Source: Erodium maritimum
Lineage: Eukaryota; Streptophyta; Magnoliopsida; Geraniales; Geraniaceae
Direction of reading: 5' to 3'
Length of the DNA stretch: 64,000 nucleotides
Assembly: GCA_963921825.1 (NCBI GenBank)
Contig: OY997594.1
Coordinates: 45,006,557 to 45,070,556 of the forward strand
Shown one piece after another: positions 55,233-64,000 of the stretch (its first letter is position 1; the number at the start of each line of letters is the position of its first letter). Below the pieces are notes generated by a model. That model had not been told where the DNA came from and did no database searches. It saw only the letters and a program-made list of their open reading frames with translations. The translations under genes and the position numbers were made by a program.

Positions 55233-55775
55233 TGTTGAATCTCGATGGAGGGTATGAACGCATACTCACAGCGGAAGCAAATAAAACCCGAGACCATGCA
55301 AGGAAAAACTACCACGCTTAGATTCACAAAACAAAATGAAATCATCATTTCTAACAATTGTTCAAGAACACAATAAGAGAAGAGAACACCAAGAAAAGGA
55401 TGGTCGACTTGAGTCTCCAAGACACCTACATATCCACTTGAGAATCAAATCCACGTAGTTCTTCATATGAGGACTCAAGAACACCAAAAATGGAGAGAAA
55501 CCAAGCCAAAGCCGAAATTGTAGGAGGAGGGAGAGAAAAAAGTTGCTTCCCATTTGTGTCTTATGTTTGTTATGTTGAAAATGGATGACTTAAACCAATT
55601 AAATCTCATCAACATAATAAACAATAGTATAGGACAAGCATGGTGTGAAGCATGGTGTAAATAGGACAAGTATGATGTTAAGTATGGCTAGACAAGATGG
55701 GTTTAGGTTGTGAATCACCAACACCTTCATCTTTGTTTTTCTTACTTAGTACTAATTAATCAAGACTTGATTCAC
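55233..55775 (-). mobile_element. Copia LTR fragment, same family as 16586-18273
   Basis: The minus strand from 55775 down matches 17745-18273: AATCAAGTCTTGATTAATTA, GGTGTTGGTGATTCAC, AACATAACAAACA, TGTTCTTGAGTCCTCA, GAAGAACTACGTGG, GTCTTGGAGACTCAAG and the end ...ATTCAACA at 55233. Only the last third of the LTR is present. No primer site follows, so this is a truncated solo piece, more diverged than the two copies inside P. Confidence 0.8.
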
Positions 55776-56280
55776 GTATATCCTCCCAATACAACTGATG
55801 CAGTTCACGTTCGGCCACTTTGCCCCCCAGATGCAGCGTTTAGGCACTACCTTGCACAGGATTTCCAGTTTCGTTTTCCAACCCCCACCTTCCTTCATGC
55901 CTATGTGTCATTTCAATACCGCCTATGACAGTTATATTATTAAAAAACTGCAAAAAAAAAATTATATTATATGTTTGTTATTCTTTAGTGGTCAGGAATG
56001 TTATCCATAGCGCACTCATTTGTAGTTAATTTAGAAATTTAATAAAATTGCACATTTCGATAAAAAAACATTTGACGTGAGATTTCTAAATCAAAACAAA
56101 AGGAATTTTTCCTATCCAATTTTCGTGACCTCTTTTTTTTCACGAATAAAAATTAGAAAGTCAAAACAAGTGTTCACCCGTGCCAACCATAAGGTGCGGC
56201 CCCACCTTCCTAAAAAAGCTCCATTTTTTTTCAATACTAAAAGTAACCAACCATCATTAGAAATTAACTAGGTGCTAATG
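55776..56280. other. Unassigned AT-rich DNA
   Basis: No gene or recognisable repeat. Short ORFs only. Confidence 0.5.
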
Positions 56281-57450
56281 AAGGATACAAATTGGCATTG
56301 GTTGGAGAGGTGGTTCGTGATATCGGACTGTTCAGGGGATCTGGTGCTCAAGAAAAGTTTTTTTTCAGTGGTTGGTTGTTGATGGGGTGCCTTTCCATGG
56401 TTTGAGCATTGAGAATATTTTATCCATTGGAAATATTTTCGGTTATGTCCTTTCTATTCAGGGAGAGGAACTTGGGGCTTCCTCTGGTCGAGCTTTTGTC
56501 TTGGTTCACATTGATAAGGTATTGAGGGGCGAGGTGGTAGAGTTGATACTTGATGAAACTGTTTTTCGTGTTTTTGTTCGCGGCATTGATGAAAGTAGAG
56601 TCCCTAGTACTTTAAGCTTGAGTGTTTTGACTAGTGAGTATGTTCTCTTTGATGTTATTTCTGAGCCTGTTTCAGAAGACGGTGTTGCAGGAGTAGCCTC
56701 CTTTTCAGGTGGTGCAAGGTCTAGGGAAGGTGATGATTCTTCAAAATCATCACCGTCTACTCCGGAGTTTTTGGATTCCGTCGACCCTGACGAATTCTTT
56801 GTCCCTCCGATAGTCCATCAGTGTGTGACAGCACTGAGTGTAGAGGTTTATGACTCTCGTCCCTCTTCCTCTACTGGCAATACGTTTGTTGAGGATGATT
56901 TCACTGTTAAGGGTCGGGGTCAGAAGAAGAATAGGAGGTCTAGAGGTCAAGGGAAGAAGAAGGTCTCAACAAAGGTGTTTTATCATATTCAGCCCAAGTC
57001 TAGCAGCAAGGATAGAAGTGAGGTGGTTTCGATCGTCTAAGATGAGAAGGTGGTTCATCGTGGTTTGGACTCTTTCTTGGCCATGGGGTTTTCTCCCATG
57101 GACAAGTCCTTGAAATCTGAGGTTGGGGGTCAAGATGAGACCAGTTTACTTTGCGACGGTCCAGCTTTGGTATGATTGGTTTTGTTGGACTCGTTCTTTA
57201 GTTTTTGTTGTTCCTTGTTCTGGTCGGGGTTTGTTTTGGGTCGTGCTTTTGTTGAGTTGTTTCCAGTGTGTTCTTGGACTGTTTTTGGATGTTTCCTCTG
57301 TGTTGGAGGTGGTTGTTTTTGATGAGAATTGTTAGCTCTTTTGAGCTTTGTTTTGGTTTTGAGGATGAGGCCCTTTTTCAGGTGCCTCTCCTTACCTTGT
57401 CTTTCCTTCTCAGGAGGACATGTGCTTAATAAATTTCCGCTTATCAAAAA
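56281..57450 (+). mobile_element. Internally deleted LINE: ORF1 start joined to 3' UTR
   Basis: It begins with ORF1-like text (KDTNWHWLERWF), runs through the 222-codon ORF at 56372-57040 and ends with a 3' UTR whose last bases (CTTAATAAATTTCCGC, then TTATCAAAAAAC) are the usual plant LINE tail. The complete ORF2 (endonuclease and RT) is absent. It is a small non-autonomous derivative or a deletion relic. Confidence 0.72.
56366..57040 (+). pseudogene. LINE ORF1 fragment (DUF4283-associated region)
   Basis: WLVVDGVPFHGLSIENILSI fits the W(I/V)xVxG(V/L)P(L/F)HxWS pattern that follows DUF4283 in plant LINE ORF1 and related proteins, with IGNIFGYVLSIQGEELGASS after it. The C-terminal half is acidic, then lysine/arginine-rich (KGRGQKKNRRSRGQGKKK). 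A frameshift lies just upstream of 56366. No zinc knuckle is seen. Not a host gene as far as I can tell. Confidence 0.65.
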
Positions 57451-57769
57451 ACAACAACCAAATAACCACTCTTTATCTGAATTGTAACTACTATACAAAT
57501 AAAAGAAAGTTAAAACTGAAACACATTTCTTTTGAATTTGGTCGTGACTTTCCAAGCAGGAGGTGTATCTTTTTTTTTTCATTTCAGTTCTCATAGTTGT
57601 ATAGTTCATTCAATATTAAATATCATTTGATATTATTTCTATCAAAAAAAAATTATTATCTTAAATATAACTATTATATTTAAATAATAATCTAGACAAA
57701 AATTTATTTATTATTTTTGTCATATAAATATATTTTCACATTTAATTGGGCTTTTAAAGCTTCAATTCG
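57451..57769. other. Unassigned AT-rich DNA
   Basis: Very AT-rich with no gene; a minus-strand ORF at 57130-57609 is low-complexity lysine/threonine text over the LINE 3' UTR. Confidence 0.5.
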
Positions 57770-60551
57770 TTTCGAGCTTGCTCTCTCTGTGATCCTACAA
57801 GTTCATATAACGTCGGTAGGGAACCTAAATCCATATTTAGCACAAAAGTCATCATTGGTCTTTAGTAAGACATTATGACTACTCAAGTTATATGAATATC
57901 GATGATTCGATACAACATTTCTTCGTAGACATGTTAATACTTTTGTCGCTCGATATCTAGATTGAGTATAAGGCATAGAGTCTTCATCCTTATTGTATTC
58001 AATCAGTTTCTTGATGCCAAGGAGATTGTGAGTGATAACTATTTATCATTCTGCATAGCCGTGCAATTATCACAATCTCGCTTATCAAGGGGCCCAGAGA
58101 TATCTTACTCATATAATATAATATGAAGGATAAATCACAACTCAATCATCTACGTTTCTCATATACCTGGTTAATGATAGTGTTTGATTGTGTCAAACAT
58201 GAAACAACTATATAGTAACCATGATGATATCAAGGTTGAAGGACTTCAACAATAACACGACTTTGAATAATGCTTATTACTATATCTATATAACATTTTC
58301 ATGGTGGGTCATCCAGTATTATTTCACCAAGTAATACATATAATTTGACTCCACATCACATATCCATGATTAATAAAACGTAATCATCTAGTCAAAATCA
58401 TACTAATCTTTGTATATCAATAAGACTAGGGATACGTGGACTGTAAGAACTGCCCCCGGTCGAACCGGAGGTTTTTGGCGAAAGTTGACTTTTTCTGGAA
58501 AAGTCAACTGATGACTCCGGGAGTCATTCGGGACATTTCTGGGACCCAAAAAGCTTAGCCATCGTTACGGTTAGCTTAGTTAGGTCATTTCCTTTCAAAT
58601 GACACCTTTTGTAAAAAAGTCAAACCCGGGTCAAACTAGGTCGATTTTTGGTTTATTAACGAATAAAATAATAAGAGCTGAGATATTTTGGGGTAGGAGT
58701 GGTCCCCACATGGACACATGTCCATGTTATCTTGGAGGGAAAGAAAAGGGGGTTAAAAGACCAAATGGTCCCCACATATGGACAAAATAGAGAGAGATGG
58801 GCTAAAGGACGAAAGGGACATTTCCACCTTGACGATAAGACCACATGGGGCAACAATTTCAGCATTTTCTTCATGTTGGCCGAACCACCATAGCTAGAAG
58901 AGAGAGAAACTATTCCTCCATTGAAGCTCCATTGAAGCTTGAAGAAGAACCAAGGGAAAGGAAGCTCTTTTTTGACCATTTCTACACCAAATCTTCTCAA
59001 ATTTACTTCATCTCTTCATTTTCTAGAGGTTGGTATGCTTTATTTCCTTGTTTGATGAAACTGGTGTTGTGGGTTTGAGTAGAGATGACTTGAACTAGTG
59101 GATTTTGGGTGTTGGAAGGTTTAAATGTTGATTTGTGAAGAAGAAGTGGAGTTTGTTGATGGAAATCACTTGGTTTGAGTAGTTTTTGATGAAACTCACC
59201 ATGGGTCTTGAAACTTTAGATGATTTGAGGTGAGAATTGAAGTTCTAAAGCTTAAAATTGGTAATATGGAGAACCTAGAACTAGTTAGGAGCTTGTTGGA
59301 GAATTTAGATATTTTTTCGGCGACCGGAGGCTCGCCGGAGCTCCGGAGGAGGAGATGACCGGCCATGGTCGGCCACCCTTAGAACCGGGACCGGCCATGA
59401 TCGGGCACCCATGAATCGTGACCGGCCGGTCCGGTTTGGCCATACACGGCCATGTGTGGCCGTGGGGCCCACATGGCCGGTTTTTGGTGGTTTCGTAAAT
59501 GGGACGGTCTTGGATGAACCCTGGGACGATTTTTTCACACTCGGAACGAATTATGGATGTGATTCGTGAAATTTCGGGAAAAGCGATCAGAAACTTTAAT
59601 TGCGAAATTGGGAAGGCTCGGACCTCGAAATTTAATTTCGTCAAGTGCTTTGAAACAAGTAAATGAATTATGTTGGATCGACACGAATAGGGAAACTTTC
59701 GGGATCCCGAGGGACGTTTTCCCGATTCCGGGAAAAATGGGCCTTCTAGGCCCATTTTGCCAAGTTGAGCAATTGGGATTAGTTTGGGTATTTCTCTCTT
59801 TAATCCACACTTGAATTAGCATTAATTCTTGTATTGCTTGTAATCTTAGACATTGGACCCGAGTTTGGTGGAGGAGGAGATTTTTGGACCCCGTGAAGTG
59901 ACGAGGAGGAAGCTAGCCAGGTCGTCCGCTGCTGGATTGGATTGCTTTTGAGGTAGGAAAAGTAGCGAATACCGGTTTAATTGCGAAAAGTTACTAGTAT
60001 GCATATAGGTTGTAATTACTTGATCAAATTGTTAGAATTCCATGATTAGGATGTGAGGCACGAGTGAAATGAGGGATAACTTACGAGCCATGTCGAGCCG
60101 TAAGTTTGGGAATTGTCGTTTTGTAGAAATGCATGCGGGCCATGTCGAGCCCTTAGGTTTTTGTGTTGATTGTAATGCCATGATCTATGATTGTGATGCT
60201 TGATGTGTGGTTCATCCGTTGTTAGGTTGAGAATCATGATAAGGTATACTCGGTGTAGTATGTTGCTCTGTTTGGGAAAGTGTGATATGCTTGATATGAC
60301 GTGAACTATTGCTTGTGGTATGATCGGGTGATTGATAGACCGATATGATGTGTTTCGGTAAGATTGTTTAGTAATGATAAACCGTGTGCTCCGATATGAT
60401 ACTTATACCGACGGAGATTCCGGTATAGGATATTCAGACTGGTGATGTGTTAGCACTATAGATTGGCATGATAGGTTGGTATGATACGTCAGTTGATATG
60501 TTTGACATGATACGTTGGTGTGACGTGTGCTCGATGAGCGGATTATGTGGT

Positions 60552-60790
60552 AAGGTGCGCCTGCCTTCCGACCGGGTGTCGGTAAAATGAGCTGTGATTT
60601 CGTGACGAGGTGCGCCTGCCTTCCGACCGGGTGTCGGTAAAATGAGCTGTAGTTACGTGATAAGGTGCACCTGCCGTGGACTAGGTGTCGGTAAAACGTG
60701 ATATGGTTTCGTGTTAAGATGTGCATGCCTTCTGACTATATGTCGGTAAAACGTGCTATGATTCCGTGATAAGGTGCGCCTGCCTTCCGA
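60552..60790 (+). repeat. 55-bp tandem array with hairpin in each unit
   Basis: Five units start with AAGGTGCGCCTGCC (60552, 60607, 60662, 60716, 60771) at 54-55 bp steps. Most contain CCGACCGGGTGTCGG or a changed form, a potential stem with the same CCGAC/GTCGG arms as the hairpins in the solo LTR at 28519-28647. Confidence 0.85.
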
Positions 60791-61486
60791 CTAGGTGTCG
60801 GTAAAAATGTGCTATATTGGTGTGATCTGGCATAGTATGGAAAAATCAGTGTGTGTATTGTTAATGACTTGTTGCGTGGTTGTTATTGCTTTACCTGTGT
60901 ATTTTTATTGGCTGAACGATGTGAGTTGTGCCCCGTGTTGCAGAAAGATACCCGACGTATGCGGATTCCGGTCCAATGTGTCATGAGTTGTACCCCGATG
61001 GGAAGATGTCTAGGCCGATGGTAACTTCGGTACGGTGTGGTTGAGCCGGGTTATGGGAAGCCGGCGCATTGTTCTGGGATACCATAGGTGGTAGTGATTG
61101 TTGATATTGCCATGTGTTTTGATATGTGTTGACTGCTGTAACTGCTTATGCATGCTAGGTGATCTTCTTGAGCTAAGATACAGTTTTACCTGAGTTCATT
61201 GTATTGTCGTGCGGGTTCGCACGCGTGGTCGGTTGTGAGATACCCGTGGTTGTTGTCTATTGAGACTTGAGTGAACGATAGTGATCAAGGGCATAGATGA
61301 GAAAAGTGGTTTTAAGTTCGGTTCAGCGTCGAGGCTAATTTACGGGTTGTATCCGAGTGGGGACTAAGCGTTGTCTTGAATTTTCTGTTTAACTGTTCTT
61401 AGTTACCGTGCTTACTAGTATGCCCTAATTGGACGGTTACTCGTGGTGGTGAGCGGATACTCATCACCTCAACTACTTTTCCTACT

Positions 61487-61498
61487 TAGCGAAAGCTC
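61487..61498 (+). other. GNRA hairpin in second-family LTR
   Basis: TAGC-GAAA-GCTC (three pairs around a GAAA loop), then ACCCCTTTAC, a T-rich stretch and CACAGGT (CAGGT 61521-61525). Same arrangement as at 33238-33277. Confidence 0.6.
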
Positions 61499-61950
61499 AC
61501 CCCTTTACTTTGTTGTTCCACAGGTTTTGAGCGGGAGTTGGTCTAGCGGGATTCTCGGAGCCTGGGAGCTAGCGAGGGTCTTAGGCTAGTGTGTTCTAGA
61601 GACGTACATTTTTTTTTGCACGAAACATTTTGGTTATTAATGGATTTTCGAGCTGTGGACTCGTATCGTCAGATTTGACACTTTAAAAATGTTATTGGAG
61701 ATTTAATTCTTTTAAAGTTTTCACTTGTATTTATTATTGTTTTAGTTCACGTTTCGAGTCTGGTCAAAACCGGATTTGGGGCATGACAGGCGGTGTTCCT
61801 TGTCTCTAAGAGTTTTACTACCAATTTACGTACTTGATGATCTTAGAAAAACTAATTGTTCATAAATTATGATAGCACAAAATGATAATTAAGTTGTCTA
61901 TTTTTATTAATAAAAAATGATAAAGTCAACCCATGTAAGATTGACCTTAG

Positions 61951-62682
61951 TAGGGTGTCTATGGGCCGAGACCCGGCCCCATGGTAGAATTTTCGAACCA
62001 ACCCGAAGTGATTGGGTTCAAAAAATTTAATCCAATCTCATCCCTGGGCCCAAAAATGGACCTTTGAACCCGTCCGCTTGGATTATGGGCCGGTTCATCG
62101 GATTGGACCAACCCATCCGAATTTGTTAACAATTATCACATTAATTGTAAGTAGTTGTACATATACTTTCAAATATATTTCTCATTACCAAAAAACATTA
62201 AAAAGTCGTCAAAGTGCTTAAAAGCTTTCAATTTGGTCATTTCTTAATGATGAAAAAACTTCATACCCTGGTAAAACTTTATTAAAGGTTTAAGGATTAC
62301 AAACGTCAAACATAGAGTTCAAGTTGACCCAAAACAGATTACGAGTACAAAAGATGAGTTCAACTGAACACAAAATTACGACATGTTCTATTACAAAATT
62401 GGTAATCATCTTCAAAATCTCAAGCCATCAATCTTCATCTTCATATACAAAAATAATTAAAATTGTAAGAGTGCGGTCTTAGGCCTTGGACTTGTACCAT
62501 ATCCGAATGATCCGGGTTATATAGAAAACCATGTCACGGTTTCGCTACCCGAACCGTTCACTCAGGATTTGGTATTTCTGAATCCGGGCCCGTCCCCGTA
62601 ACCCATAGGGGGAACCCACTGAGATCGAGTGGTACGGGTTGACCGAATGCATTAGGTTATGGGCCAATTTCGGACACCCCTA
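61951..62682. mobile_element. hAT-like MITE
   Basis: 732 bp. The ends are imperfect inverted repeats: TAGGGTGTCTATGGGCC at the left, and the reverse complement of the right end TAGGGGTGTCCGAAATTGGCC. The following bases on both sides are rich in GGGCC/CCCG as in many plant hAT MITEs. Flanking 8-mers GACCTTAG (61943-61950) and CACCATAG (62683-62690) agree at six of eight positions, fitting an old 8-bp target duplication. No transposase; it must depend on an autonomous hAT elsewhere. Confidence 0.72.
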
Positions 62683-63070
62683 CACCATAGGTATAACACC
62701 AACAGGTCCAACGTAGTGTCTGCTACAGCAGCGGTCTAAAGAAGATTATGTCCGTCGTATTGGTCTGTCCGATCGGCCAGGGCACGCGATCCTCACAAGA
62801 CCCTTTGCCTGAATTTTTTCAAATCAATGTTGACATTCCAGAAGAGAAGGGAAACTCATCGGTACAGGTTATGGTCTTCATCTCCCACCCAGAGAGAGAT
62901 CATCAGGAGCCTAGAGAATTATACAGCAAGGGTGGAATCAGATCATCATTGAATCAGAATAATTTTGATAACACGAGATTAAATGGAAATAAATAAAAAC
63001 AGAGAAGCTAATTCAAAAAAATTAGCTAGTACAAAGCTATTTTGCTAACATCTACCTCTAGTTTTTTTTC
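62683..63070 (-). other. 3' flank of PPR-SMR gene
   Basis: Likely 3' UTR and downstream DNA of the minus-strand PPR gene. A plus-strand ORF at 62748-62996 has no recognisable domain. Confidence 0.45.
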
Positions 63071-64000
63071 TCAACTCGAACACAACCAACTTTTCACAAC
63101 CTTCCCTTTGGCAATAAAACAACCAGTGTTCTTCCTGTCAATCCTCATGGGACTTCCGGTTCTGATCATCAATTGCTTCACCATATTTTTCACCGGCGAC
63201 TCTCCCCTAATGCTGCTATGCTTCCCTGACCCGCAGACCACTGTAACTTCTGCCGGGATCACATTATCTCCGTTGAGCCTGCATCGCATCTCCTCCATCC
63301 AATGTAACACTGTCAAGTAGGCCGAACCTAAGTGCATGCCATGCAGATCAAGCTTCACCTCCACATGACCCCATTCCGTTGCATATTCCATAACCGAAGA
63401 TTCGATCAGCTCTTTAACTACCAACGCCTCATCAGGATCAAGAGACTTGATCAATTCCTCCATGGAAATGGGAAGGTTATGCAGGTCCTGCAGCAAGGAC
63501 ATTATCAACGGGCACGAATTCAAGACTGTGTTGTAGGTCCGGGGTGAGAAAGGAATAGCCAAAGTTTTCATTTTCTGAAGCCATAGGACCATCTTTGCAG
63601 ACTCCTTGTGAGCTCCATAGGACGATAACACCATGTTGGCACAGACCGTGTCCACAGCAAACCCTTCAGCCTCCATCTTCTGCACACTCCTCAGCATATC
63701 CTCGAACAGTCCTAACTGTCCATATGCATAAACCAGATACTTCAGCTGAGACACCGAAGGCTTCAATCCTTTGGCTCTCATTTCTTCAACCAGAGCTTCT
63801 GCTTCGCTAGGCTGGCCCATTTCGCACAAACCACCAACAAGAGACTCAGAAGCTTGGCGCTTTGCGTAATTAGTCTTGCAAATGTGTACAAGTTGAGTCA
63901 AACGAGTACGCGAGTCATCGAACCCTCGCCTGGACTTGTGCTTGGACTGAAAATTAATCAAGTTGCAATAGAATTGAGCAAGGTCTCGCTCTTTTAGCTC
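63071..64000 (-). CDS. PPR-SMR protein, C-terminal part (like Arabidopsis At2g17033)
   Basis: The minus-strand frame is open from the window edge (ELKERDLAQFYCN...) to a stop at 63071: 309 visible residues, start outside the window. About three degenerate PPR helical pairs (residues 47-150: LVGGLCEMGQPSEAEALVEE, YAYGQLGLFEDMLRSVQKME, SSYGAHKESAKMVLWLQKMK) are followed by a linker and an SMR domain (residues 213-305) with LDLHGMHLGSAYLTVLHWME and CGSGKHSSIRGESP, both hallmark motifs. PPR-SMR proteins bind organelle RNA, most often in plastids; the SMR part can be a nuclease. The ending GCFIAKGKVVKSWL is typical of the At2g17033 group, named from memory. No intron or damage in the visible part. 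Confidence 0.9.
   Translation of the reverse strand, partial: ELKERDLAQFYCNLINFQSKHKSRRGFDDSRTRLTQLVHICKTNYAKRQASESLVGGLCEMGQPSEAEALVEEMRAKGLKPSVSQLKYLVYAYGQLGLFEDMLRSVQKMEAEGFAVDTVCANMVLSSYGAHKESAKMVLWLQKMKTLAIPFSPRTYNTVLNSCPLIMSLLQDLHNLPISMEELIKSLDPDEALVVKELIESSVMEYATEWGHVEVKLDLHGMHLGSAYLTVLHWMEEMRCRLNGDNVIPAEVTVVCGSGKHSSIRGESPVKNMVKQLMIRTGSPMRIDRKNTGCFIAKGKVVKSWLCSS

Larger units (their letters stand above)
58442..61788 (+). mobile_element. Solo chromovirus LTR (second family, longer copy)
   Basis: 3347 bp, TGTAAGAACTGCC...CCGGATTTGGGGCATGACA. Same family as 30871-33530 (shared starts GTTGACTTTTT..GGAAAAGTCAACTGATG, GTCCCCACATGGACAC, AGCTAGCCAGGTCGTCCGC, and shared ends). Flanks TGGAC and GGCGG do not match. 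No internal region. It has a 55-bp array (60552-60790) that the shorter copy lacks, and the conserved hairpin near 61487-61498. Confidence 0.82.
57770..61925 (-). mobile_element. Copia-type LTR split by a solo chromovirus LTR
   Basis: Minus strand of 58441-57770 follows the same order of blocks as the copia LTR at 16586-17400: TGGATGACCCACC, GGTATATGAG, GATTTATCCTTCATA, AAGATATCTCTGGGCCC then CTTGATAAGCGAGA, CACGGCTATGCA, AATAAGGATGA and CTCTATGCCTTATACTCAAT. The 5' portion appears to continue at 61925-61789 (CTCTTAGAGACAAGGAACACC, minus) on the other side of the inserted LTR at 58442-61788. No pol is attached. Sequence divergence from the copia at 13540 is high, so it is a related family. 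Confidence 0.55.

Noticed and set aside
56372..57040. A 222-codon ORF as a possible host gene
   Set aside because: The N-terminal text fits LINE ORF1, a frameshift lies just upstream and a LINE-type 3' tail follows.
60552..60790. Regular spaced repeats resembling a CRISPR array
   Set aside because: Repeat and spacer are both conserved between units and lie in a plant LTR; it is a tandem minisatellite.
62748..62996. An 82-codon plus-strand ORF between MITE and PPR gene
   Set aside because: No domain or codon pattern; it lies in the likely 3' UTR of the opposite-strand PPR gene.

Overview
The window is nuclear DNA of a flowering plant, probably a eudicot. Two spliced or large host genes match familiar plant families: a lysine/histidine-transporter-like amino acid permease and a PPR-SMR protein. 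Almost everything else is plant retrotransposon DNA: L1-type LINEs, Ty3/gypsy chromoviruses, a Tat/Athila-type element, Ty1/copia and a hAT-type MITE. No rRNA, tRNA, CRISPR or prokaryotic feature was seen.

Layout. 1-8762: two decayed LINEs on the + strand with about 1.5 kb of unassigned DNA between them. 8763-11444: unassigned DNA with three long G runs, then a LINE ORF1 pseudogene on the - strand. 11445-50033: one nested stack. Its outer shell is a minus-strand gypsy element (called G1 here; LTRs at 11445-11858 and 49628-50033) that landed in the LINE ORF1, whose 5' part reappears at 50034-50183. Inside G1 lie a plus-strand gag-only chromovirus P (12061-25086), with a copia element inside its 5' LTR (13540-18273); a Tat/Athila-like element E (25176-36169, minus) carrying two solo chromovirus LTRs (27016-29270 and 30871-33530); and a large-LTR chromovirus B (39497-49400, minus) with a perfect 5-bp target duplication in the G1 gag.

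50184-64000 holds the host genes: the amino acid transporter (52375-50491, minus, five exons), a repeat-rich promoter region, a 50-bp near-perfect palindrome, a copia LTR fragment (55233-55775), an internally deleted LINE (56281-57450), a copia LTR split by a third solo chromovirus LTR (58442-61788), a hAT-like MITE (61951-62682), and the 3' part of a PPR-SMR gene running off the window edge (64000-63071, minus).

No retroelement here looks able to move by itself; each of the five reverse transcriptase regions is damaged at or near its catalytic motif. I found no clearly new gene system. The most unusual signals are non-coding: a short GNRA-like hairpin followed by a CAGGT box in several chromovirus LTR types, a conserved leader segment shared by elements P and B, a different minisatellite in each LTR family, and several chimeric or recombinant element junctions.
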